From assembly GCF_024753245.1 (NCBI RefSeq), contig NZ_JANUGX010000008.1:62001-126000 (forward strand): 64,000 nt of DNA, read 5' to 3'. Source of the stretch: Massilia norwichensis (GTDB lineage: Bacteria > Pseudomonadota > Gammaproteobacteria > Burkholderiales > Burkholderiaceae_D). The first letter of the stretch is position 1; each line of letters begins with the position of its first letter. The notes beneath the pieces are model-generated. The model was not told the DNA's origin. It saw only the letters and a program-made list of their open reading frames with translations, and searched no databases. Positions 23,036-32,300 of this stretch are shown here, one piece after another. Made by a program: the position numbers and the translations under genes.

Positions 23036-24787
23036 ATGGCAACCGCAGAACACCCCTTACCCGCGCAACTAAATCCCGGTGCCGCACGCAAGGCTGAAGG
23101 CTTTGCGACACCGAAGCAAGACAAGCGGCCGCAGTGCGCGCGGTTCCTGCCCAAGCGGGTGCTGCCGGTCATTTTTCTCCCGGGGATCATGGGGTCGAAT
23201 TTGCGCATGAGCGCAGAGCGGCAGAAGGAACTGCGCCAGAAGGACAATATCGCGTGGCGGCCGGACAGCTTGGGGGCGACAAACATCCGTAAAAATGCCA
23301 AAAGCTTGCCTCGTGAACGGCAACTTCGGCTAGACCCATTGCAAACGACAGTAGACATATATGATCCTTCCGGACCGTCAGATATTAGCGGAGATGAAAG
23401 GCATGATAATGTCGAACTTGAGAAGAGTTTCCTTTCGCCATTGTTGACAGACGACCCGGTCGCTAAGACGAATGGACGTACCGCCGTACAAAAGTCGCGT
23501 GCACGTGGTTGGGGCGAAGTATTTTTCGGTAGTTACGGCGAGTTGTTGCAGCATCTCGAAACACGCCTTAATAATATTTTTTCTGGAGGTGGGCTCCGAC
23601 GGGAATGGCGTGATGTCGTTGGCGTTGATCCACGTATCTGGGGTGCTGATCCCAGCCTGCCGCAGCAGGTATTGACCGAGGATGAGCTCAAAAAAGCTGT
23701 CACCGGCTGTTGGTTTGCCGTCTATGCATTCGGTTATAACTGGCTCCAATCCAATGGAGACAGTGCACAGATCATCGCAACGCGCATCAATAAGGTCATC
23801 GATGACCTCAACCAGTCCGGTTACGAGTGCAAGCAGGTAATCGTCGTAACCCATTCCATGGGAGGGTTGGTTGGGCGAGCACTCGTTCATCCGGATTACG
23901 GGAATCTGCAGGAAAAGGTTCTGGGTATTGTTCACGGGGTAATGCCCGCAATAGGCGCGCCTGCAGCGTACAAGCGCATGAGAGCAGGATTCGAAGACCC
24001 TGGCTTAATGCACGGCCCACAGGATAGCCTTGGTGCTAAGGTCGCCGGAAATTACGGTGATGAGGTGACAGCTGTACTTGCAAACGCGCCGGGCGGACTG
24101 CAATTATTGCCCTCGGAATCCTATGGAAATGGATGGCTTCGCGTGACACACAATGGACGTGATGTCGAAACGTGGCCGAAGAATGGTGATCCATATACCG
24201 AAATCTATAAGCTCCGGGGTAAGTGGTATGGCCTTTTCCGGGAAGAGTGGATTAATCCTTCCGGTCAGCCTCCAAAATTAGGAGGAGGAACGTTTGAGCG
24301 GACATGTAACTACTTGGATAAGGCCCAAAAATTCCACGAAACGATTGCCAACACATATCACTCTAATAGCTATGCGCATTACGGCACCGACCCCGAGAGG
24401 CGCAGCTTTCGTGAAGTAGTGTGGGAAATTAGCAAGAATTGCGCAGATACTGCTGCTTGGCGCGACTGGCCGGTTGTCAGCGACAACAAGCAAGGTAAGC
24501 TTGAGCTTGTTCGCTGGAATTGGGAACATCCTGATAAAGCATTCCCGCCGCGCGTCGGCGCAGCTGTTCCCAATTCGATATATGCCACTCTTCTAGCGCC
24601 TACCGCACCAGGCGATCAAACTGTTCCGGCCGAGTCAGCCGATCATCAATTAAAAAGCGGTATGTTCAAAGGTGTATTTCGCCAGTTGTGCTATGAACAT
24701 CAATCTAGCTACAAAGATCCTCGGGCAATCGCATCTACGCTGTACAGCATCGTGAGGATTGCACAGAAGGCAGCATGGAATTGCTGA
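23036..24787 (+). CDS. LCAT-like lipase, predicted type VI effector
   Basis: A 583-aa alpha/beta hydrolase without a signal peptide. PVIFLPGIMGSNLR near residues 43-56 is the oxyanion-side strand typical of lecithin:cholesterol acyltransferase-like lipases. The likely nucleophile is Ser274 in VTHSMGGL (T-H-S-M-G in place of strict G-x-S-x-G); likely Asp527 is in GDQTVP and His555 in YEHQSS. It would attack phospholipids of target cells. It starts 18 bp after vgrG with AGGAGG upstream and is followed by an overlapping Tli4-like immunity gene, the standard effector/immunity arrangement. The middle section is more AT-rich than vgrG, suggesting exchange of the effector part. Confidence 0.85.
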   Translation: MATAEHPLPAQLNPGAARKAEGFATPKQDKRPQCARFLPKRVLPVIFLPGIMGSNLRMSAERQKELRQKDNIAWRPDSLGATNIRKNAKSLPRERQLRLDPLQTTVDIYDPSGPSDISGDERHDNVELEKSFLSPLLTDDPVAKTNGRTAVQKSRARGWGEVFFGSYGELLQHLETRLNNIFSGGGLRREWRDVVGVDPRIWGADPSLPQQVLTEDELKKAVTGCWFAVYAFGYNWLQSNGDSAQIIATRINKVIDDLNQSGYECKQVIVVTHSMGGLVGRALVHPDYGNLQEKVLGIVHGVMPAIGAPAAYKRMRAGFEDPGLMHGPQDSLGAKVAGNYGDEVTAVLANAPGGLQLLPSESYGNGWLRVTHNGRDVETWPKNGDPYTEIYKLRGKWYGLFREEWINPSGQPPKLGGGTFERTCNYLDKAQKFHETIANTYHSNSYAHYGTDPERRSFREVVWEISKNCADTAAWRDWPVVSDNKQGKLELVRWNWEHPDKAFPPRVGAAVPNSIYATLLAPTAPGDQTVPAESADHQLKSGMFKGVFRQLCYEHQSSYKDPRAIASTLYSIVRIAQKAAWNC

Positions 24788-24798
24788 AAAGGACACCC

Positions 24799-26277
24799 AT
24801 GTATATGACTGCTATTGTACGCTGGTACCTCATTCCTTTCTTTGTAGCGATTTTAACCTTAACTGCCTGTAACGGTAGCCCATCAGAATGGAAGACACCG
24901 AATATGACTGCACTTATGCCCCGTTTGAAACCTGTGTTTGAGAAAACTAAAACCGTTTGCTTCGGACGGTTTATGGTCGACGTGCCGGCGTCAGCGACTG
25001 TCGTCTGGGGGGATGCAATAGTTCCGCTTGGGGTAAGCATCTATCCTAACGGTGTGGATGAAGTAAGAGAGTTGGCGCAAAAATTCATTGTTGACCTAAA
25101 AAGCAAAAAAGCGATATATCATGACCATGTTCCTCTTCTAATAGAGGAAACCAATGTAAGTCAACCTGAGGGGAAAATTGTTACTGGTTATGATGGTTTT
25201 GAGGCTATTAATGATCTAAAGATTAATGGATATTTTGGAATAAATAATGATGGCGTTATCGTTAATGCGCGCCCTATGAAAAACGAGAGGGATGAAACCA
25301 TAGCGCTCATCAATAGCATCGTTCGGCGTTTGCGACAACGCCCTGAAAGCGAAATTCCCACCGAGTCAGGGAACTGCATTGAACACGCTTTTCTAGTAGA
25401 TGAGCCAGCGATGAATAAGGATGATCTTCTCGAGCATATTCGCATTGGTTTCCGCTTGAGGGAATTTCCGGATACCCATCTTTCGATTTATGTCGCCCCA
25501 GCTAATCCTAACAACCCGGAAGATGAATCACTTAAAGCGCAGTGGAAACGCATTAAGGAGGATCCCGCAACTCCCGAAGAGAAAAAAGCGCTTGCCAATA
25601 CTAAATTCTTCCGCGAGAGCCCGCGCCAGATTTACGACTGGAAGACCGGCTACGAGGTCCTCATGCGTGCCCCCGATGAGGAGCATGTGCATTCCTATCA
25701 TGACTTCCAGATAAAGTTCACCGGCGTTCCGCACGACCCATTCAAGCCATATGCAGACGTTCAGCTTCAGACCGGCGTCGCTAACAACGCTGCCGGCGCT
25801 ACGAAATCCAGCCTGACCGACGAAGAAGTAATCGCAATCTGGGACAAGATCACCAGCACTATTCGTGTGCGCCCGACAAGCGGCGCGCCGATGAAATCCG
25901 CCGAAGCCGGTACACGTCTTCCGCTTGGGGAACTTGCCGCAACCGGTCGCAGCTGTCCGCAGACCGGTTGGTGGGAACCAGACGAATCGAGAAACCGAGA
26001 AGGTAGCCAACGTCAGTATTTCAAGACCGGCGAACGCATGCCGCATGTGGTCTCGCTTGGCGAGCCGTCAATTTGGCAAAAGCTCAAGGGAGAAAGGCCT
26101 TCATACCGTACGGCAACAGTCTGGAAACTGGTTAGCTACGACGATGCGTCCGCTCGTGCCAATGTAGCGGCTCAGCCACCGACAATGGCACAAATTTCCC
26201 CGCCTAGTATCCTTACAAACGATGGCACGGCCGAAGACGGTCAGAGCGAAGGAAAGTCACCGGAGCAGAAAGGCTGA
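24799..26277 (+). CDS. Tli4-like immunity lipoprotein
   Basis: 492 aa from this start. An N-terminal hydrophobic segment ends in the lipobox LTAC with Cys24, so it should be a lipoprotein in the periplasm, where a phospholipase immunity protein must act. KTVCFGRFMVDVP near residues 50-63 is the signature of the Tli4 N domain, and QTGWWEPDE with QYFKTGERMPHV is typical of the C domain. AAGGA at 24789-24793 supports ATG 24799; an earlier in-frame ATG at 24775 overlaps the effector stop. The first half is markedly AT-rich. It would protect the cell against the adjacent lipase; the pairing is inferred from position and family. Confidence 0.82.
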   Translation: MYMTAIVRWYLIPFFVAILTLTACNGSPSEWKTPNMTALMPRLKPVFEKTKTVCFGRFMVDVPASATVVWGDAIVPLGVSIYPNGVDEVRELAQKFIVDLKSKKAIYHDHVPLLIEETNVSQPEGKIVTGYDGFEAINDLKINGYFGINNDGVIVNARPMKNERDETIALINSIVRRLRQRPESEIPTESGNCIEHAFLVDEPAMNKDDLLEHIRIGFRLREFPDTHLSIYVAPANPNNPEDESLKAQWKRIKEDPATPEEKKALANTKFFRESPRQIYDWKTGYEVLMRAPDEEHVHSYHDFQIKFTGVPHDPFKPYADVQLQTGVANNAAGATKSSLTDEEVIAIWDKITSTIRVRPTSGAPMKSAEAGTRLPLGELAATGRSCPQTGWWEPDESRNREGSQRQYFKTGERMPHVVSLGEPSIWQKLKGERPSYRTATVWKLVSYDDASARANVAAQPPTMAQISPPSILTNDGTAEDGQSEGKSPEQKG

Positions 26278-26280
26278 GCA

Positions 26281-26442
26281 ATGCGCAATGTGATCCGTTT
26301 CGGTGACGCTACCTCCCACGGCGGTAAGGTCGCAAGTGTAAGCGCCACGCATTTTACGGTCGATGGTATCCCAGTTGCTCGCATGGGCGATACATGCAGT
26401 TGTCCCATCAAGGGACATAACAACTGTACGATTGCAGAGGGC
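26281..26442 (+). pseudogene. PAAR-domain protein, truncated by IS insertion
   Basis: The first 54 codons of a PAAR protein, the conical cap that sits on VgrG: MRNVIRFGDATSHGGKVASV, then HFTVDGIPVARMGDTCSCP and NNCTIAEG. At 26443 the sequence enters the outer IS element; the open frame continues to a stop at 26514 but those 23 residues are IS-encoded. About 35 C-terminal residues, with the last metal-binding His, are missing, so tip sharpening by this protein is doubtful. It starts 3 bp after the immunity gene, completing a vgrG-effector-immunity-PAAR operon. Confidence 0.9.
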
Positions 26443-26476
26443 GACTGGCCTTCCCCCATCGATACGGACACTTCCG

Positions 26477-27337
26477 TTAGGCGCATTTTAGATTTTCAAA
26501 CTGTACTGGGCTGAGATAGCCGATGGTGGAATGACGCCGGCGTGGATTGTAGAACCTTTCGATGTAGTCGAACACATCAGCGCGTAAATCATCCCGGGTC
26601 CGGTAGTGCTTTTTACTCAGGCGCTCGGTCTTGAGCGTCGAGAAAAAGCTTTCCATTGCAGCGTTGTCCCAGCAGTTGCCGCGACGGCTCATGCTGCAAA
26701 CGATGCCGTGGGACTCAAGTAGCCGCTGGAAATCCTCGCTCGTGTATTGCGAACCCTGGTCGGAATGATGCAGCACTTCGCGCGGCCGACCACGACGAAA
26801 GATGGCCATCAGCAGGGCATCCATAACCAGTTGGGCCGTCATCGTCGGCTGCATCGACCAGCCCACCACACGCCGCGAGTACAGGTCGAGGACAACAGCG
26901 ACAAATAGCCAGCCTTCGCCAGTCCACACATAGGTAAAGTCGGCCGCCCATTTCTGATTCGGGCCTGTCGCTTCAAACTGCCGGTCCAGCAGATTCGGCG
27001 CGATCGCGTGGACTGGCGAATCAAGCTGTCCTGGCGCGCGACGTCGCTTGTGGCGAGCCTTGATGCCGGCCGCTTTCATCAGTCTTGCCACGCGGTTCTC
27101 GCTGCAGGAAAAACCAGCGTCGATCAGGTCTCGGACTACGCGCGGCGAACCATATGTGCCATCGCTGGCTTCATAGCTGTGCTTGATTGCCTTGAGGAGC
27201 TGGGCATTCTCGCGCTCATGCGCACTTGCGGGCCGGCCGAGCCAATCGTAAAAACCACTGCTTGATACGCTGAGAAGACGGCACATCATTCGCGTTGGCC
27301 AGATAGTTCGATATTTGGCAATGAAGCCGTACTTCAC
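26477..27337 (-). CDS. IS3-family transposase OrfB (outer element)
   Basis: A 286-aa rve-type integrase-domain transposase. The DDE triad is visible as Asp in WAADFTYV, Asp in HHSDQGSQYTS and Glu in NAAMESFFSTLK; the HTH_21-like segment YGSPRVVRDL precedes it. It starts at a GTG that overlaps the OrfA stop (GTGA), as in other IS3 members. OrfB itself is intact, but its OrfA is split by the inner IS, so the element cannot move alone. Confidence 0.92.
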   Translation of the reverse strand: MKYGFIAKYRTIWPTRMMCRLLSVSSSGFYDWLGRPASAHERENAQLLKAIKHSYEASDGTYGSPRVVRDLIDAGFSCSENRVARLMKAAGIKARHKRRRAPGQLDSPVHAIAPNLLDRQFEATGPNQKWAADFTYVWTGEGWLFVAVVLDLYSRRVVGWSMQPTMTAQLVMDALLMAIFRRGRPREVLHHSDQGSQYTSEDFQRLLESHGIVCSMSRRGNCWDNAAMESFFSTLKTERLSKKHYRTRDDLRADVFDYIERFYNPRRRHSTIGYLSPVQFENLKCA

Positions 27338-27402
27338 TTGAGGTCGGCTGCGAAGTAGCCGAGTAAAGTGGACCCATCAGTCAAGACACTCAGCCGGCTA
27401 AT

Positions 27403-28518
27403 TTAAGCTGTGTCCGTTTCCACTTCAGCAGCTGCCCGGCGCTGCCCCGTATTACCGTCTTTCTTCCGCTCCTGGTTGGCGTCGTCGAACTTGTCGACGA
27501 TCAGCGCGCCGCCTCCGACGCCGATCCGATAGACGTGATCAGGCGTCTCGTAGCCCAATGCCTGATGCGGACGAGCTGCGTTGTAGAACGCGAAGTACTG
27601 CGCCAGTCCCACCATCAACTCGGCCATGCTGGCGTACCCCTTCAGGTACACATCCTCGTATTTCACGTTGCGCCACAAGCGCTCGACGAAGATGTTGTCC
27701 AACGCCCGTCCGCGCCCGTCCATGCTGATCGCCACGCCTTCTCGCTTGAGCACGCCGGTAAAGGCGTCGCTGGTGAACTGCGAACCCTGGTCGCTGTTGA
27801 ACACCTCGGGCCTGCCGTGGTGGCGCAAGGCGTCCTCCAGACAGTCCACGCAAAACGACGCGTCCATGCTGTTGCTGATGCGCCAGGCCAGCACTTTGCG
27901 GCTGTACCAGTCGATGATCGCCACCAGGTACGCAAAGCCGCGCGCCAGCCGGATATACGTCAGATCTGTGCTCCAGACCTGATTCGGCCGCGTGACCGCC
28001 ACCCCGCGCAACAGGTACGGATAGACCTTGTGCTTTGGGTGCGGCTTGCTCGTCGCCGGCCCCGGCGCCATGCCCGCCAGGCCCATCTCCCGCATCAGGC
28101 GCTGCACGCGCTTGCGGTTGACGCAGTAGTCGCGTCCTCGCAAAAACACCACCATGCGCCGGCTGCCGTAAAACGGCCGCTGTGTGTATTCTTCATCGAT
28201 CAGGGCACGTAGCTGGCCGTCTTCTTCGTCCAGGCATTCCTGGCGCAGCGCGGCGTCCAGCCGCCGATACACCGACGAGCGCGGAATACCCGCCAACTCG
28301 CATTGCAGCGTCAAAGGCATGTCGTCCTTCTGCTCGATCCACCGCGCCCGCTCGGCAGGACTCATTCCCCAAGCTTTTTTTTGAGCCAATCCACCTGCAT
28401 CTTCAGCTTGCCGATCTCGCTGTACAGCTTGTCCTCCGGGCTGCTTTCGTCGACCGGCTTCGGACCACGCTTGACGTCGAACAGGGCCCCGGCGTTTTCC
28501 AGGATCTCCTTTTTCCAC
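27403..28518 (-). CDS. IS3-family transposase OrfB (inner element)
   Basis: The open frame is 371 codons, but homology starts near codon 48 (AWGMSPAERARWIEQ), because OrfB is normally made by frameshifting from OrfA. The catalytic core has Asp in WSTDLTYI, Asp in NSDQGSQFTS and Glu in IFVERLWRNVKYEDVY. A tail of about 50 residues rich in charged residues follows the YNAARPHQALGY motif. The frame is intact and the IS ends are perfect, so this copy may be active. Confidence 0.9.
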   Translation of the reverse strand: MEKGDPGKRRGPVRRQAWSEAGRRKQPGGQAVQRDRQAEDAGGLAQKKAWGMSPAERARWIEQKDDMPLTLQCELAGIPRSSVYRRLDAALRQECLDEEDGQLRALIDEEYTQRPFYGSRRMVVFLRGRDYCVNRKRVQRLMREMGLAGMAPGPATSKPHPKHKVYPYLLRGVAVTRPNQVWSTDLTYIRLARGFAYLVAIIDWYSRKVLAWRISNSMDASFCVDCLEDALRHHGRPEVFNSDQGSQFTSDAFTGVLKREGVAISMDGRGRALDNIFVERLWRNVKYEDVYLKGYASMAELMVGLAQYFAFYNAARPHQALGYETPDHVYRIGVGGGALIVDKFDDANQERKKDGNTGQRRAAAEVETDTA

Positions 28519-28652
28519 TGGCCCACCAGCACCGGATGCACGCCGTATTCCTGCGCGATTTCCGTCACTGTCTTCACTCCGCGTACCGCCTCCAACCCGA
28601 CCTTCGCCTTGAAGTCGGCGGGGTGCACCCTGCGTTTTTTACCTTCACTCAT
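28362..28652 (-). CDS. IS3-family OrfA (inner element)
   Basis: A 96-aa helix-turn-helix protein: MSEGKKRRVHPADFKAKVGL, then VTEIAQEYGVHPVLVGQWKK, a linker and a short coiled coil ending in WLKKKLGE. It binds the IS ends and provides the N-terminal part of the OrfAB transposase. Its last codons lie over a run of eight A where the ribosome can slip by -1 into OrfB. Confidence 0.92.
   Translation of the reverse strand: MSEGKKRRVHPADFKAKVGLEAVRGVKTVTEIAQEYGVHPVLVGQWKKEILENAGALFDVKRGPKPVDESSPEDKLYSEIGKLKMQVDWLKKKLGE
28375..28382 (-). promoter_or_regulatory. Programmed -1 frameshift site of inner IS
   Basis: Eight consecutive A on the minus strand, followed by G, lie just before the OrfA stop where OrfA and OrfB overlap. 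The OrfB frame is -1 relative to OrfA, as required for an OrfAB fusion transposase. Confidence 0.8.
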
Positions 28653-29040
28653 TCGCTATCATCCCTTCAAGGACGACAGCTTAAACCACCGTCTCAAATT
28701 CGGGGTCCACTATAGAGCGCCTTTTTTAATATGTCGCGCTCCGTCTTGACCTTCGCCAGCTCACGCCGCATGCGCTCATATTCCTGGGCCGATACCTTCT
28801 CGCGCCCGACTGCGACCTCGGCATCAACGTTGGCATCTCTGCACCACCGGCCCAGCAAATTGGCACCGATACCAAGGTCGCGGGCTATTGCCGCCTTGCT
28901 CGCACCAGGCTGGCCTACCAGCTTGACTGCTTCGCGCTTAAACTCTTCTGAGAAAACTCGTCTTTCACGTGCCATGTAATACCTCCGATAGGGACATCAT
29001 ACCTATCGAAAGTGTCCGTCGTGGTGGGGGAAGGCCAGTC

Positions 29041-29385
29041 TGCTTTAAGCTGAACGAGATCTGCCATCCAGAATTCTTCAAATATCTTTTTGAGGCTGAT
29101 TATCTTCATGATCAGCTGGGGGCGATGGTTAACACCGGAGTCAGAAATAATGGTCTGCTAAATATTCGTCCGGATGACTTTATGAACGTAAAAGTTCCCG
29201 TGCCTCCTATAGAGCGCCAACGATACGTCGCGGGCATACTGGCTGCAGCGTCTGAAGAAATTAAACTTCTTCAGGCGAACCTTCATGCCCTTCAGACACA
29301 GAAGCACGCTCTGATGGTCGACTTGCTCACCGGCAAGCGCCGAGTCCATCTTTCGCAACCGACTGCCGAGCCAAAAGCCGCATGA
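29041..29385 (+). pseudogene. hsdS: Type I restriction specificity subunit HsdS, 3' fragment
   Basis: About 114 codons remain. ICHPEFFKYLF starts within the second target-recognition domain; the fragment continues through IRPDDFMNVKVPVPPIERQ and the terminal spacer helix EEIKLLQANLHALQTQKHALMVDLLTGKRRV, which are classical HsdS C-terminal features. The N-terminal recognition domain and the whole of hsdM are absent; the outer IS ends at 29040 and probably removed them. The stop overlaps the hsdR start by four bases (ATGA), as in an intact hsd operon. Confidence 0.88.
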
Positions 29386-32300
29386 CTACCGTCCCCCAGA
29401 CCTGCGAACAGTACAGCGCCCATCTACCAGCCCTGCACCTGCTGGTCAACCTCGGCTGGCACTTTCTGCCAACGGCCGAGGCCATGGCTTTGCGCGGAAG
29501 TACCCGTGAAGTCATCCTGAAAGCCCGGCTGATCGAGGTGCTGCAAACCCGCCGTTTCGACTATAAGGGCGAGGAGTACCCGCTGTCTCCGAGCGGCATC
29601 GATCAGATCGTGCGGCAGGTGCAGGCGCTGAACCTGGCCGAGGGCTTGCTGCCTGCCAATGAGCGACTCTATCAGATGCTCACGCTGGGAGTGACCGTTA
29701 CTGAATTTATGCCAGACGGCAAAAAGCATCAGCCCACGATCGCACTCATGGAGTGGGGCGACATCACGGCCAACCGCTGGGACGTGACCGAGGAGCTGGA
29801 AGTGCTCTCCACCCACGGCACGCATCATCGCATCCCGGACTTGGTGGGTTATGTGAACGGCCTGCCGCTTGCCGTGATCGAGGCCAAGCGCCCTGATGCC
29901 GCGCACGCCGGCAAGGTGACGGTGAACGAGGGTATCAGCCAGCAGCTCCGCAACCAGCGTCACGATGAGATTCCGCATCTGTTCGCCTATGCCCAGTTGC
30001 TGTTGGCGGTGAACCATGCCGAAGGGCGCTATGGCACCACTGGCAGCCCAATGAAGTTTTGGGCACGCTGGCGCGAAGAGCAGTTCAGCGATGCCCAGGT
30101 GGGTGAGTGGAAGAACTACCCGCTTGAGGCCAACGTGCAAGCCGCGCTCCTGGCCGGCAAACCGCCCAGGCTACAGGCCTACTTCCGTCAGCTGTGGGCT
30201 CAACCATTGCTACCGACGGATCAGGATCGACTACTGGCCGCGCTGCTCAAGCCCGAGCGCTTTCTCGAGTTCTTGCGCCTGTTCGTGCTGTTCGACCGCA
30301 AGGCCGGCAAGGTGGTCGCACGCTACCAGCAGTTCTTCGGCATCCGGGCGCTGCTGGAACGCATCAATCTGCGCAAGCCCGATGGTGGTCGCGAAGGCGG
30401 CGTGGTGTGGCATACGACGGGTTCGGGCAAGAGCTTTACCATGGTTTTCCTAACCAAGGCGCTGGTGTTGCATCGGAACACGCAGTCTTGCCGCGTGGTG
30501 GTGGTGACGGACCGGATCGACCTCGAAGACCAGTTAGCCCGCAACTTCATGAACAGTGGCGCGTTCGGCTCGGCCGTCGCCACCAAGAAAGATGGCGAGA
30601 AAGCCAAGGTGGGTTCCGGCCGCGAGCTGGCCAAGCGCATTGGCCAGGGCAGCGAACGGATCGTCTTCACGCTCATCCACAAGTTCGCTACCGCATCGAA
30701 GCTGCCCGAGTGCTACAACCCGTCAGACGACATGATCGTGCTAGTGGACGAGGGCCACCGCAGCCACGGTGGTGAAACGCACGAGCGCATGCGCAAGGCT
30801 TTGCCGCGCGCCGCCTACGTCGCGTTCACGGGTACGCCGCTGCTGAAAAAGGACAAGACCGCCAACAAATTTGGCCCGATCGTGCACGCCTATACGATGC
30901 AGCGCGGTCGAGGATGGTACCGTGGCGCCGCTGCTGTATGAAGAGCGTGTGCCCGAGTTGACCATCAACGAGGAAGCCGTCAATCGCTGGTTCGATCGCA
31001 TCACGGCGGGCTTGACCGCGGAGCAGGCGGCTGACCTCAAGCGCAAATTCGCCAACAAGCAGGTCGTATACGGGGCTGCCAATCGCATCGAGCTGATTGC
31101 ATGGGACATCGCACAGCACTTTAGCGAGAACATCAAGAAGCTCGACCTTGGACTCAAGGGTCAGGTAGCCACCGCCAGCAAGCTGGAAGCAATCCGCTAC
31201 AAGCAGTACCTGGACGATACCGGTCTGGTGAGCAGCGCCGTCATTATCTCCGCGCCCGACAGCCGGGAAGGCAACACCGAGGTGGACGAGAGCAAGCTCC
31301 CCGAGGTGCAGCGGTGGTGGAACAACAATGTGGGCAAGAACGCCGAGCCCTACGAGGATCAGGTGCTGAAAGACTTCGGCAGCGATGGCGACCCAGATCT
31401 GCTCATCGTGGTGGACCGGCTGCTGACCGGCTTCGATGAGCCGCGCAATGCGGTTCTCTACATCGACAAGCCCCTGAAGGACCACAACCTGATCCAGGCC
31501 ATCGCTCGCGTGAACCGCTTGCACGAGGCAAAGCGCTACGGCGTGCTGGTGGATTACCGCGGCATCCTTGAGGAGCTGGACACGGCGGTGCGCGCCTATC
31601 AAGACCTGGAAACGCGCACGCAAGGCGGCTACGAAATAGCAGATATTGAAGGCTTGTACCAGAAGATCAGTACGGAATACAAGCGGCTTCCCAGCCTGCA
31701 CGATGCCCTGTGGACGATATTCGCGGAAGTAAAGAACAAACAGGACCTGGAGCAGTATCGCCAGGTCCTGATGCCGCGCTATGCGGAAGACGAGGACGGC
31801 CAGAGCTACGACACGCGCCAGAAGGTGCGCGATGACTTCTATAGCGCGTTGACCGCGTTCGGCTTGTGCCTCCAGACGGCCCTGTCATCTCGCAGCTTTT
31901 TCGAGGACCACAGCTTTTCCGAAGCCGACGTGCAGCGCTACAAGGAGGATTTGCGCTTCTTTACCAGCCTGAGGAAAATCGCCCGGCAGGATGCGCTCGA
32001 AACGGTGGACTACGGCGTGTATGAGGAGCAGATCCGGCGCTTGGTGGACAAGCAGGTGATCGGCAGCCAGGTGCGCGAACCCGATGGCGTTTATGTTGTC
32101 CACCAGCTAGGCCAGCCCGAAGATACCGAACAGTGGAGCGAGGAGAAGACGCGCAACGAGACCGACATGATCCGTACCCGCCTTAAGAAGACCATCGAGC
32201 AGGACCTGGCCGACGATCCCTATGCGCAGAAGGTGTTTGCGGAGTTGCTGAAGCAGGCGATCGCCGAAGCCGAGGCCATGTTCGACCACCCGGTCAAGCA

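Larger units (their letters stand above)
27364..28714 (-). mobile_element. Inner IS3-family element with 3-bp target duplication
   Basis: This element is 1351 bp with ends TAAAGTGGACCC (left) and, on the other strand, TATAGTGGACCC (right). It is flanked by a direct 3-bp duplication GAG at 27361-27363 and 28715-28717, typical for IS3. It carries OrfA and OrfB on the minus strand with a poly-A slippery site and looks complete and recent. Confidence 0.92.
27334..28975 (-). pseudogene. IS3-family OrfA (outer element), split by inner IS
   Basis: The 5' part (28975 down to about 28715) encodes MARERRVFSEEFKREAVKLV, a helix-turn-helix OrfA with a leucine-zipper-like tail ending DILKKAL. It is cut by the inner IS. 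The 3' part resumes at 27363 and reads LGYFAADLK to the stop at 27334-27336. Removing the inner IS and one copy of the 3-bp duplication restores KKALGYFAADLK exactly. Confidence 0.9.
26443..29040 (-). mobile_element. Outer IS3-family element, interrupted by a second IS
   Basis: Terminal inverted repeats begin GACTGGCCTTCCCCCA at both ends (26443 rightward, 29040 leftward) and continue in patches through ACGGACACTTYCG and TAGG, about 40 bp in all. The two transposase genes are on the minus strand. Without the inner IS and one 3-bp duplication it would be about 1.24 kb. The flanks (GGC left, TGC right) are not a matching duplication and belong to different genes (PAAR and hsdS), which points to an adjacent deletion after insertion. 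Confidence 0.85.

Noticed and set aside
23378-23935. A 185-codon minus-strand frame inside the lipase gene, looking less biased than other shadows
   Set aside because: No ribosome site, no domain, and it lies wholly within a well-supported gene.
27535-28212. A 225-codon plus-strand frame inside the inner IS
   Set aside because: Antisense shadow of OrfB; the IS boundaries and OrfA/OrfB explain the region.
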